A stretch of DNA of 64,000 bases from Crossaster papposus (taxonomy: Eukaryota; Echinodermata; Asteroidea; Velatida; Solasteridae): contig JBAIAA010000029.1 in assembly GCA_037893245.1 (NCBI GenBank), positions 893,045 to 957,044 of the forward strand, given 5' to 3'. Below the pieces are notes generated by a model. The model did not search any database, was not told where the DNA came from, and saw nothing but the letters and a program-made list of their open reading frames with translations. A program made the translations under genes and the position numbers. How positions within the stretch are numbered: the first letter of the stretch is position 1; each line of letters begins with the position of its first letter. This document shows, piece after piece, positions 40,832 through 51,322 of the stretch.

Positions 40832-41400
40832 CTACGGAGGCCCTAAAGGGACATATGACGAAAAGAAATCACCGTGACGAAATAATTCGATTTTTTTATT
40901 TCGTGCGCTCGAAATCATTTCGTGCCCACGAAATGATTTCGTGAGCTCGAAATCATTTCGTGAGCTCGAAATCATTTCGTGCGCTCGAAATACTTTATTT
41001 CGTTCGCTCGAAATCATTTCGTGCGCTCGAACAAATGAACAACTCGGTCTTGGAGCAAGACTAGCCTGCTTAATGCTGACACAACGTCATATAATTTACT
41101 TAAGCGATTTCTAGCAAACCACGAAATGATTTCGAGCGCACGAAATGAATTCAATATAGAACGAAATGATTTCGAGTGCACGAAATGATTTCGAGCGAAC
41201 GAAATAATTTCGAGCGCACGAAATGATTTCGAGTGCACGAAATACAGTATTTCGAGCGCACGAAATGATTTTGAGCTCACGAAAATATTTTTTTCGAGTG
41301 CACGAAATGATTTCGTGGGCAATAAAAAATAAAAAACTCAAATTATTTCGTCACGGTGATTTGTATTCGTCATAATTATGTCCCTTTAGGGGCTCCGTAG
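40832..41400. mobile_element. CTACGGAG foldback with internal ATTTCGTGCGCTCGAA arrays
   Basis: Termini CTACGGAGGCCCTAAAGGGA and TCCCTTTAGGGGCTCCGTAG, with inner inverted TCACCGTGACGAAATAAT. Between them two opposed arrays of an AAATCATTTCGTGCGCTCG-type unit point at each other. The element is 569 bp. Open frames on the minus strand (repeated SFRALEIIS) come from the repeat. Confidence 0.9.
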
Positions 41401-41595
41401 AAATCTAACTCAAGCGTTAGGGGATACAATACAATTCCCAATGCACCTTTACCTCATAATAAAATTCATTATAATTACAGATCCGAGGTCGTTATGTCCG
41501 GAATTTTAATCGGGTTAATAAGGTATTTGTAGCGAGAATTTGTGTTGTCCTATATGGGAAAAAAAAAGAGAATTACCGGCCACAGCAGCGGTTAC

Positions 41596-41715
41596 ATGCA
41601 AATAAGCCTCGCTTTGCTTTTAAAATGAATTCTAAAGAGTCAGCTTTTCGAAGTAATTCCGTTACGTAAGTACAATGAAAAAGGGCGGAACATACGTTCA
41701 GCAAAGCGTATTTAA
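41596..41715 (+). promoter_or_regulatory. Promoter of profilin-like copy 2
   Basis: ATGCAAAT 41596-41603, TTACGTAA 41662-41669, GGGCGG 41683-41688 and TATTTAA 41709-41715. The 5' untranslated intron is 41801-42014. Confidence 0.7.
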
Positions 41716-42022
41716 CCCTCGCCAAGTTTCGAGTTCGTTCATTGCGAAGCATTGGCTTGAGCTGTAAACATCTTGCCAAACTACCCGTGCCTAAAAAACA
41801 GTAAGATATTGGTTTTGAAACTGGGCCTATATGGTATACAATGATTTGTTTACAGGTGCACGTGGAAATTGGTTGTACGTTCGGTGATTTTTAAGTCGTT
41901 TTCGGAGGTCCAAATTCGTTGGAATAATGTACGTCCAAATGTACCGAGCTGCCTCTTTAATTTGCGGTTAACTGTCGCACTTTTTGTGATGTTTCTCTTT
42001 TGGTTGGTTTCTAGACCTCATC

Positions 42023-43075
42023 ATGGTAGGATTGAAGTTGGTGTTCCTTTTGTCGCTGGTGGCCGGCGCGTTCGTGGTCTGCAATGCCGAGACCGACACT
42101 CTGGACAGCCTACTGCGGCGGATGCTCGACGAAATTCGTGCCCAAAATGTGGCGGTAAGTATTGCCTAACCATTCATTTGTTTTCCCTTTTTACTGCAAT
42201 GACCGACTTTTAGCGAGAAAAAAAATTGCAACATCGTATGCATCCACTAGATCTTGGAGCTACACTGCCTTGTATGGATATAAGAACTCGTGCTATATAC
42301 ATGTACTAAAAACTCCCGATTCGGTTTATTATTTATAATTCCAGCGCCATTTTTGTCGAACAAAATAAGTCCGAGGCTCAAATTATGATGAACAATTACA
42401 TCCAAGACTAATAGTAATAGCCCCGCTTTGGGTTCACGAAACAAAATGGCACTGCAATCAAAACTCCTGAACCGATCAATCTGGAGTTGTTGGTTTTGGT
42501 TTTCCTTCTAACAAGATTTCCTATCCATTATAAAGGGTTTGGGTTCCTGAAAGTATGAGGTTGCGGTTGTTGTTTTTACTATTCTGTATAATCGAGGGAA
42601 ATGGGCGAAATATTCTTTATACAAAGTACCTTTGTGTATCTGTATTTTTACAATGTTGTATGCACTCTATTTGAAACACACGCAGGTAGCTCAAGACTAC
42701 GTACAGCGCCTGACCGCGGCACTACCTGGAGGCGGGTCGTCTATGGTCAGCATCTCCGTCCTTGACATGACCAAAGGCAACCTCGTGGCGCACGGCGGCA
42801 AAGGCGCGGTGCCTCTCACAGACATGCAGATGAATCAGCTCGCCGCAGCCGTCAAGAACGGGCGCTTCGAGGCTTTCGACCAGAGTGGACTCAAGGTCGG
42901 GGGAAACATCTACCGTCTGCTAATGAGCACCGCGGACAAGCCAGTGGTTCGATTCGGCAGCCGGGCCGGGACTATTCTTGCCAAGAAGACCACTGCTGGA
43001 GCCGTGGTGATCTGGGTGCCAGCTGGGGTAGAGCTGGAACAGTTTTATACCGGCTTGAAAAATACTGCGAAGTAG
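42023..43075 (+). CDS. Secreted profilin-like protein, copy 2
   Basis: Exons 42023-42154 and 42686-43075 (GCG|GTAAGT, CACGCAG|GTA), 173 aa, with intact frame and splice sites. Compared with copy 1 it has AFVV in the signal peptide, LTAALP in place of LTEALP, LDMTKGNLVAH in place of LGMTKGNLMAH, STADKP in place of STAGKP, and a C-terminus EQFYTGLKNTAK. It is the most diverged of the intact copies. Same family and the same uncertainty about function as copy 1. Confidence 0.85.
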
Positions 43076-43719
43076 GCTCGTTAACGAACATAAAATACCA
43101 ATTAAACAAATCTGCAAGTGACCTCGTAGGTTCTGTGCATATAAAATTAAAACAAATGTATATTTTCGAGTAAAGTAATTTATTTAACAATACAATTTAC
43201 TAACAGACTGACATTAAAAAAATCTTCCAGTCGTAACTCAACGCAGTTATTATTTATTCGACATTTGAAACAATCGTGAAATATACTACAAAATACAACA
43301 TAAAGACGTTTACTTAGAAACTGACCCGGCCTTCAATTACAATGCCGTATAACTTTTTACAAAGAGAGAACCGGAAAAACGTTTATATAATTGTAATTTT
43401 CTAGCCGTTTATATTAATATAGGATATTCATTAAAGATTTTTAGTTGGCTATATCTTTACGATGAACAAACTTGTTTTTGTCTTTATACAACTTCCGTCT
43501 CGCTAAACTACTCGTGTACACATCGCTTAAGCTTAACCTAGTCTTAATAAAACAACAAAGTAAACTATATAAAAAACCTCTTTTACACTTAAAAAGTTTG
43601 TTGAATAAAGTAGTGTCGAACCTGACGTTAACATAAGAACAGATTTACCATTTTTTGTCCTGTTGTATTTTTTTTGGTTTTTTTGTGGTTTTTTTTTTTT
43701 CTTTACTGGCTTATGGGCC

Positions 43720-43865
43720 TTTGAAAATACTTAGATATTTTATTCAAAATGAAGGAAATCCGGACTGTGAAGGTAATTGCACAAACTTACAAAATGGGTA
43801 TACACTATGGATGCCGTTAAAAGGTCCAAATGAAGGCCCCCCCCCCCCCCCCCCCCCTCCCCACC
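43720..43865. repeat. Sequence ending in a long poly-C tract, shared with unit 3
   Basis: TTCAAAATGAAGGAAATCCG...ATGCCGTTAAAAGG followed by about 20 C and CACCCAACTCAA. The same stretch is at 51066-51223 in unit 3. In both places it sits at a junction where the units differ. Confidence 0.7.
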
Positions 43866-44459
43866 CAACTCAAAAAAAGAACGCTGGTCACATAACGACT
43901 ATTATAATGGGGGACATACAAGCTCCTTGGCTGCGAACGTCCATGCAACTTTGAGCCAAGTGGCGCGCTCGGTACTGATAGGGATACAGCCCATAGATAA
44001 TGCATAGCCCAATGATAAATACGCCATCTTTCAAAATTATAAGAAGAAATACTTGCAACTCCCCAAGATGTTTGAGACACGCATAACATGAAAACTTATT
44101 TCATCATCTTTTGTAGGGACTGATAACCGATGATTTTTAGGAGAAACTTTCAAAGTAGTCCTGTCGCTCATCGCATGCTTGCACGCCCATATCCACTGTA
44201 CACGTGCATGTACACGTTTAATACATGACCCATAATGTGCGTGCCGTTGTGACATTTCACCGTAGGCTAAATTTGCATTTTCTACGCAACGATCGACCAA
44301 TAACAAACCGACTTTATAAGCCAACTGAGGCTATTAGCATAATAAGCACCACCCAAAAACCTCACAGGATCAGAATGAATGAAACAAGCTGCCTATGCCA
44401 TCAATGTTATCCAGTTGAGTTGTTTATAGTGTATAATAATTTTTATTTTTTGAAACGTT

Positions 44460-44820
44460 TATTTTGGTGATTGTACATCCTTACTTCAATAACATTTTCT
44501 GAAGCATGTAAGTGACTGAATAATTATGAAAATATAGTAATGGTCTAAAATGACTACAATTATCGCCTATAATTTGCACGCATTTACCTTGTCTGCAGAT
44601 ATCATCAAGTAGTCAGTATTGACGAGCTTCAAATTCACAAAGTTGCTTACTGGCACAGTTATCCTATTAAACCTTATGGAAAATCATATGAACAATGATA
44701 ACATTGTGATATTTAGCCAAGCAAACAAAAACTATGGAAAAATGGTGTGTCCATAAATTGGGCTAAACATTAGGTGAAGGGTTGCCTAAGGTGAGAGACT
44801 TGAACAAGTTCAAGGAACCC
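44460..44820. mobile_element. One arm of the foldback element (unit 2)
   Basis: Matches 39560-39925 up to TTGAACAAGTTCAAGGAA and is then interrupted by unit-2-specific DNA. Outer-arm pieces of such elements reappear at about 46990-47029 and 47766-47936. Confidence 0.75.
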
Positions 44821-44822
44821 CG

Positions 44823-45750
44823 GGGAATAGATAAAAAAACAACTCATATTCGTCCGTGGTGAGATTTTGGAGAAACAGACGTCACTGATAAACGTGCAGT
44901 TGCTTTTCGATTGCCTGTTGATGTGTGTGGGCCTTTTTGCGTAAAATATTGCGTTATTTTTGCATTATCCTTGCTGGAGTTCGGGCCGAAGCCTTCCCGA
45001 AATCGTATCCCGTTGCTCGGTTGACGAATTGTTGGCTTTTCGCGATTGGGCGGCAGCTATTGCGTTACGCAAAGCCTTCGCAAATTAATTGTATCCGCCT
45101 TGCTCGCGCGGTGGCCGAGTTGTTGCCGAGTTTGTTGTTCGCGATTGGGCGGCGCGTCCCGTGTTATTTGAGCTGGTGCCGCGCTTTATACTCCCTTGGT
45201 TATTGCGGTGGAAACATAGTACCAGTTGAGCGCCAGCTTTGTTTTCGGCTTCGAATTCGTGCGCGTCGACCACTTCTCAGTCACAGGTTCTGAACGTTAA
45301 AAAAATGATTTATTCATTTCGTGTTAATTGCCTTTTAGGCAAATTTCTTTGCTTCACATTGTCGATACTTAAATATTACAACATTATCTCTCTAAAAACA
45401 CTCCGAAACCTATCGCTACTGCGCAAAATGTAACGTTCATCGTGCAAAAATGTCGCGAAATTGTCTGTCGATCGTGGATATGAATATGCAATTTAGAAAC
45501 TTGACTGCATTACGTCAGTTGAGGGCGCACTGTCAGATGGCCGGCCTGTTGGTTTGTTTAATCATGATTTTCACGATGATGTATAAAATCAGAAATCCCG
45601 AAGTGGTTCGTATTGTTTCCCGTACGATTCCTGTTAAAAATTACGAGACGCAGGCAGCATGCAAGCGAAGATGGACTGCCTATTGAGTATTATTAGTTCG
45701 GAAGTCGGGAAGTATTTTTTACAAAGATTGTTTTTATTCAGAGTCGATGG
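44823..45750. other. Unit-2-specific insert of unknown origin
   Basis: It begins abruptly after the foldback arm. Two open frames, 44925-45293 (122 aa, Arg/Leu-rich) and 45450-45686 (78 aa, ATG start, with a hydrophobic MAGLLVCLIMIFTMMY segment), show no family I recognise. I do not call them genes. Confidence 0.4.
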
Positions 45751-45754
45751 TATT

Positions 45755-45945
45755 CTACGGAGCACCTAAAGGGAAATATGACGAATACAAATCACCGTTA
45801 CGAAATAATTTGAGTTTTTTTCGTGCACTCAAAATAACTTATTTCGTGAGCTCGAAAAGTTTTCGTAGCCACGAAATGACTTCGTGCGCTCCAAAAAAAA
45901 TTGTTCGTGAGCTCGAAATAATTTCGTGCGCTCGAAATACTTTCT
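45755..45945 (+). mobile_element. Partial CTACGGAG element
   Basis: CTACGGAGCACCTAAAGGGA and TCACCGTTACGAAATAATTT followed by TTTCGTGAGCTCGAAA units. Only the left half of the element at 40832 is present. Confidence 0.8.
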
Positions 45946-46106
45946 AGCTGGTAACTCTACTCGCTAAGTTTCGCGATTTGTTTGTCATACAATCCATTAT
46001 GTTTTTAAGACGTCAACAAGGTGTATCTATAAGTTACGATTTCACCCAGCTAGCAGGTGCCGCGCGAAGCGCGGCATCCTGCTAGTGTAGACAATTTAAG
46101 AAGGAG

Positions 46107-46690
46107 ACTGGGTTGCAATCACTGACCTTTACACATGGACAGATCATCATTGTTTCACACTTGAAGTCGGCGCGAAATGGAAGTTCAACATGGCGGACCC
46201 ATGACGTCACTCCGTGAGCCAATGAAATGTTCAGGTGGAGTGTTTAGTGGGTACGGTACCTATGACGTAATGTTTATTAATTTAAAAATGTACAGAGTTA
46301 ATCCACTGACCTCTACACCTGGACATTTCATTGGCTCACAGAAGTGACGTCTTGGGTCCGCCATGTTGCACTTCCAGTTCACGCCGACTTCAAGGGTTAG
46401 CACACTGAGCAGAATATGAACAATGGTCCGTCCAGGGCCCAATTTCTTGGCTCTGTTTACCGTTAGCGAAAAATCCCTGCTTACTATAGCAGAAAATTCG
46501 GTGCTTACGGTAAACGTATTTCACACGTTAGCGAGGAATTTCGGTCTCTGAGCATGCGTACATCCCGTAACTAAGGATTCTGTGCTTACAGGGTTAGCGC
46601 AAAATGGTGACCGTAAGCGCGGAATTCTGTGGTTAGCAGAGCCAAGAAATTGGGCCCAGGTGTTGAGGTCAGTGGTTGCAATAGACTTAC
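46107..46690. mobile_element. Foldback element interrupted by a GGGCCC MITE
   Basis: The left arm GGTTGCAATCACTGACC, GAAGTCGGCGCG and AACATGGCGGACCCATGACG pairs with GGGTCCGCCATGTTGCAC, CACGCCGACTTC and finally GAGGTCAGTGGTTGCAAT. The right arm is split by the 223-bp MITE at 46435-46657. Confidence 0.8.
46435..46657. mobile_element. GGGCCCAATTTCTTGGCTCTG MITE, copy 2 (intact)
   Basis: Ends GGGCCCAATTTCTTGGCTCT and AGAGCCAAGAAATTGGGCCC are a perfect inverted pair. The interior matches 26691-26950. Confidence 0.9.
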
Positions 46691-46834
46691 AATTGTTGAC
46701 TGGTTACAGCGCCCTCAAGAGGTTTGCCAGGCTCATCTTAATATCAAAAATGGCTGCGTCTTGATCGGATCACAATTATTTCATATAAAGGACCGATGTG
46801 TGTTATAAAATAAATAATGAACTGGAATGATTCG

Positions 46835-46976
46835 GTCACTAGAGCACATCTATCCCCCCTCAGGCCTGTGATTGACCAAAAGGGGGACCTGTTTCACTCG
46901 GCCTTCGGCCTCGGGAAATAAGTCCCCCTTCTGGTCACTCACAGTCCCTCGGGGGGAATAGACGTGCTCTAGTGAC
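46835..46976. mobile_element. Small palindrome (CACTAGAGCAC ... GTGCTCTAGTG)
   Basis: A roughly 140-bp inverted repeat with inner CCAAAAGGGGGACC / AAGTCCCCCTTCTGG and centre TCGGCCTTCGGCCTCGGG. No coding content. Confidence 0.7.
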
Positions 46977-47029
46977 CTCATTGCCAGTCCAAATTTGCAT
47001 AATAATTAATATACCCAAATATGGGAATA

Positions 47030-47765
47030 CAGGCCCGTAAGACACTTTTTTCAAAGGGGGGGCGTTTTCAACAACAACAAAAAAGTCAAAAAAAAAAATT
47101 TCCTTCGGAAACACGCTCATTCTCTTATTTTAATGTTCCATTATGGTGTCATAGTTTACCTTTCTTGAACAATCATAAATAAACTTACCTCTTTTTCTTC
47201 AAAATAGCAAAAATTATTCTGACAGCCAATTCAGCCGCACGTGCTTTTGATCAATCATAATGTATATTGAGGGCGCTCTTGCTCCAAACAAATTTGAATC
47301 AGGTGGTGACGGATTCGACGGAATCGATCTAGATTTGTAAATTACAAATCAAATCATTTATTTATTTATTTACATCTTCGAACTGAAAGACTGAAAGGGC
47401 ATTTTTTGGGGGAGGGGGATTTTCTCTGTTTTTGGTCAAATTTTCCGGGGGTTTCCAAGTCAGTCACCTCGTGAATTTCACGTAAGTGGGGGAGGGGGGG
47501 GGGGGGGGCGGGGTTGCGGGTGGGAGGGGGGTTGAAGTCAAATAAATTCGCACGTCAAAATTTTTCGCACGGACACAAAATTTCGCAGTCCAAAAAGCAC
47601 TATAGTCAATGTTTTATGAGTAGTTTTACTATCATTGATATTTGAAACTAAGAAAAACGCAATTTTTACCTTAAAAAAAAAAAAAAAAAAAAAAAAAGAT
47701 TTTCAAAGGGGGGGCGTTCGCAACCGTCGCCCCCCCCCCCCCCCCCCCCCCATCTGACGGGCCTG
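47030..47765. mobile_element. CAGGCCCGT element with GAATA target duplication
   Basis: Ends CAGGCCCGTAAG and CTGACGGGCCTG. GAATA flanks it at 47025-47029 and 47766-47770, inside the phrase ATATGGGAATAAATATATTA of a foldback arm. The interior holds long G, A and C homopolymers and inverted TTTCAAAGGGGGGGCGTT copies. It has no coding capacity. Confidence 0.8.
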
Positions 47766-48325
47766 GAATAAATATATTACGCGGCAGGAATTAACGATTT
47801 ATGCAAATTAGTCATATTTCCACCACTTGAATTTTTAAAGACTTTTAATATGTCATTGTGGGGACCGTTTAGAAATGCAGTGGTGAATAATTTGTTTGCT
47901 ATTTGTTTGAGGTCAAAACTTATTTTTTCGGGACTGTCTAGCGCACGATCTGGTCTCGCTCGATCCTCATTACATGCGCTCAATAAAATGCAATTGCAAA
48001 AGTAACTGCGTAATCAATTTAACAAAAACTAATCCCGCATAGTGTAACACAATGTACATGTAGTAGTTTTGTCAGTTGACAAAATAAACATCTGTTTTAC
48101 GGAATGTTTAGAAACCAGACGATTTTTGTTAATTACTGATGCTGAACACTAACACAAGCGTCAGAGGATACAATACAAGACTAATTTATTCTCAATGCAC
48201 CTTTATACCTCATCATTCCGCGAGAGTCCGAGTAAATACAATTCATTACATATCCGAGGTTATTATGTCCGAAATTGTAATCGGGTTAATAAGGTATTTG
48301 TAGCGAGAATTATAGCAGCCGTTAC

Positions 48326-48445
48326 ATGCAAATAAGCCTCGCTCTGCTTTTCAAATGAATTCTAAAGATTCAGCTTTTCGAAGTAATTCCGTTACGTAAG
48401 TACAATGAAAAAGGGCGGAACATACGTTCAGCAAAGCGTATTTAA
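48326..48445 (+). promoter_or_regulatory. Promoter of profilin-like copy 3
   Basis: ATGCAAAT 48326-48333, TTACGTAA 48392-48399, GGGCGG 48413-48418 and TATTTAA 48439-48445, all unchanged. The 5' untranslated intron is 48535-48753. Confidence 0.65.
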
Positions 48446-48761
48446 CCCTCGCCAAGTTTTGAGTTGGTTCATTTAGAAGCATCGACTTGAGCTGTAAACA
48501 TCGTGCCAACCTAACTACCCGTGCCTAAAAAACAGTAAGATATTGGTTTTGAAATTGTGCCTATATAGTATACAATGATTTGTTTACAGGTGCACGTGGA
48601 AATTGGTTGTACAGTACGTTCGGTGATTTTTAAGTCGTTTTCGGAGGTCCAAATTCGTTGGAATAATGTACGTCCAAATGTACCCAGCTGCCTCTTTAAT
48701 TTGCGGTTAACTGTCGCACTTTTTGTGATGTTTCTCTTTTGGTTGGTTTCTAGACCTCATC

Positions 48762-49811
48762 ATGGTAGGATTGAAGTTGGTGTTCCTTTTGTCGCTGGTG
48801 GCCGGCGCGATCGTGGTCTGCAATGCCGAGACCGACACACTGGACAGCCTACTGCGGCGGATGCTCGACGAAATTCGCGCCCAAAATGTGGCGGTAAGTA
48901 TTGCCTATATAAAACATTCATTTTGTTTCCCCTTTTCTGCAATGACCGACTTTTAGCGAGAAAAAAAAAGCAACCTCGTATGCTTCCATTAGCTCTTGTA
49001 GCTCTTGGAGCTACACTGTCTTGTTTTGATAGAAGAACTCGTGCTATAGATGCATGTACCAAGAACTCCCGATTCGGTTTATTATTTATAATTCATCCAG
49101 CGCCATTTTTGTCCAACAAAATAAGTCTGAGGCTCAAATTATGATGAACAATTACATCCAAGACTAATAGTAATAGCCCCGCTTTGGGTTCACGAAACAA
49201 AATGGCGCTGCAATCAAAACTCCTGAACCGATCAATCTGGAGTTTTTGGTTTTCCTTCTAACAAGATTTCCTATCCATTATAAAGGGTTTGGGTTCCTGA
49301 AAGTATGAGGTTGCGGTTGTTTTTTTTTATTCTGTATAATCGAGGGAAATGGGCGAAATATTCTTCATACAAAGTACCTGTGCGTATCTTTTTTTTCTTC
49401 AATTTCGTATGCTCTCTACTTGAAACCACACACACGGGTAGCTCAAGACTACGTACAGCGCCTGACCGCGGCACTACCTGGAGGCGGGTCGTCTATGGTC
49501 AGCATCTCCGTCTTGGACTCATGGCGCACGGCGGCAAAGGCGCGGTGCCTCTCGCAGACATGCAGATGAATCAGCTCGCCGCAGCCGTCAAGAACGGGCG
49601 CTTCGAGGCTTTCGACCAGAGTGGACTCAAGGTCGGGGGAAACATCTACCGTCTGCTAATGAGCACCGCGGGCAAGCCAGTGGTTCGATTCGGCAGCCGG
49701 GCCGGGACTATTCTTGCCAAGAAGACCACTGCTGGAGCCGTGGTGATCTGGGTGCCAGCTGAGGTAGAGCTGGAACAGTTTGATACCGGCTTGAAAAATA
49801 CCGAGAAGTAG
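48762..49811 (+). pseudogene. Secreted profilin-like protein, copy 3 (broken)
   Basis: Exon 1 (48762-48893) is intact and identical in protein to copy 1. Before exon 2 the acceptor CACACAG is changed to CACACGG, so the AG is lost. In exon 2 (49438-49811) the 17 nt present in copy 1 between 'cgtcttgg' and 'ctcatggcg' are replaced by a single A near 49516, a net loss of 16 nt that shifts the frame. The downstream frame (MAHGGKGAVPLADMQMNQ onward) is otherwise preserved with PAEVE in place of PAGVE. It probably cannot make the full protein. Use of a nearby AG would not repair the frame. Confidence 0.85.
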
Positions 49812-50754
49812 GCTCGTTAACGAACGTATAATACCAAATAATAAACAAATCTGCAAGTGACCTCATAGGTTCTGTGCATATAAAATTAAAACAAATATAT
49901 ATTTTCGATTAAAGTAATTTATTTAACAATACAATTTACTAACAGACTTACATTAAAAAACTTCCAGTCGTAACTCAACGCAGTTATTATTTATTCGACA
50001 TTTGAAACAATCGTGAAATATACTACAAAAAAGACAGAGGCATATGCCTGGAATTAAAAAACTTTTACAAAGAAACTGACCGGGCCTTCAATTACAATGC
50101 CGTATAATTGTTTACAAAGAGAAAACTGGAAAAACGTTTTGATATTTGTAATTTTATAGCCGTTTATATTAATATAGAATATTTATTCATTAAAGACTTC
50201 ATTTTTAGTTGGCTAGGCCATATAACTTTACGATGAATAAACTTGTTTTTGTCTTTATACAACTTCCGTCTCGCTAAACTACTCGTGTACACGTCACTTG
50301 AGCTTAACCTAGTATTAATAAAACAACAAAGTAAACTATATAAAAAAAATCTCTTTTACACTTAAAAAGTTTGTTAAATAAAGTAGTGTCGAACCTGACG
50401 TTAACATAAGAACAACAGATTTACCATTTTTTGTCCTGTTGTTGTAGTTTTTTTTGGTTTTTCTTTACTGGCTTATGGGCCTGAACGCGCGGATAAAGCC
50501 CACTGTCCAACACTAAAATCGATAAAGGACCTTATTTGTTCATGGGTTAATATTGGAGAAAATGTCCTGCCCTAATCGATTTGCCTTCCGCAAAAATTGA
50601 AAGAAACCTATTGTTCGGTGTGTCCTTGCACATTAAAATATTTGTGTTCCCGCGGCGGGTTTCAGGAAATGTATTCGTGTTTTATATACATGTAGGTGTC
50701 TGTGGTTACACGCCATTAAATCGATTCTAATAACCCTTTCAGTACCAAGAGTAA

Positions 50755-51295
50755 TGTACATGATATGACCAGTTAGTGACCAAGCACTTTTTGGCCAAGT
50801 GTTAGTGTATAGCGCCCTCGCAAGGCAAAGTAATGAAAGGCCACTCTTCTTTGAAGTGGTGTTGAAACAATGGATTGACAGTACCCCCAAAGCAATGACT
50901 ATTAGATTAATTAAAACAACAATATTGGCCTGTGATAAAAAAAAATGGAAGGGGTGGAAAGAATTCCATACTTGTTTGCCCTTAATATGACTTGACAACT
51001 ACCAAGAAGTGTAAATCTGATGAAGAAACACAAATTTAGGAGTGAGAAAATTTCTTTGAAAATACTTGGATACTTAGATTTTATTCAAAATGAAGGAAAT
51101 CCGGACTGTGAAGATAATTGCACAAACTTACAAAATGGATACACTATGGATGCCGTTAAAAGTTCAAATGAAGGCCCCCCCCCCCACCCCCCCCCCCCCC
51201 CCCCCCCCCCCCCCACCCAACTCAATGTTGGGTTGGCAGTGTGTGCACCATCACTCCAACATTGAAATGGGGGGGGGGGGGGGTTGGCGGGGCGC
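50755..51295. other. Unit-3-specific stretch, no gene seen
   Basis: Present between TACCAAGA and AAAAAACTTGCTCAGG but absent at the same point (about 35195) in unit 1. It contains the 43720-type sequence and long C and G tracts. It may be the original 3' part of the piggyBac element that was deleted from unit 1. Confidence 0.5.
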
Positions 51296-51322
51296 AAAAA
51301 AACTTGCTCAGGTGAATGCTCA

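Larger units (their letters stand above)
40437..47936 (+). repeat. Tandem unit 2 of the cluster
   Basis: Starts TCTAGCGCACGATCTCGTATGC. Carries an extra CTACGGAG foldback, gene copy 2 and a spacer that lacks the piggyBac remnant but has several unique insertions (44823-47765). Confidence 0.8.

Noticed and set aside
41014-41341. Minus-strand frames with repeated SFRALEIIS / ISCARNHF
   Set aside because: They are translation of the TTTCGTGCGCTCGAA array inside a foldback element.
45450-45686. 78-codon frame with one hydrophobic segment as a small membrane protein
   Set aside because: No homology is recognised, there is no sign of a promoter or splicing, and it lies in a unit-specific insert. 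I noted it but do not support it.
49271-49474. Repair of copy 3 by an alternative acceptor
   Set aside because: Even with another acceptor the net 16-nt loss in exon 2 still shifts the frame.
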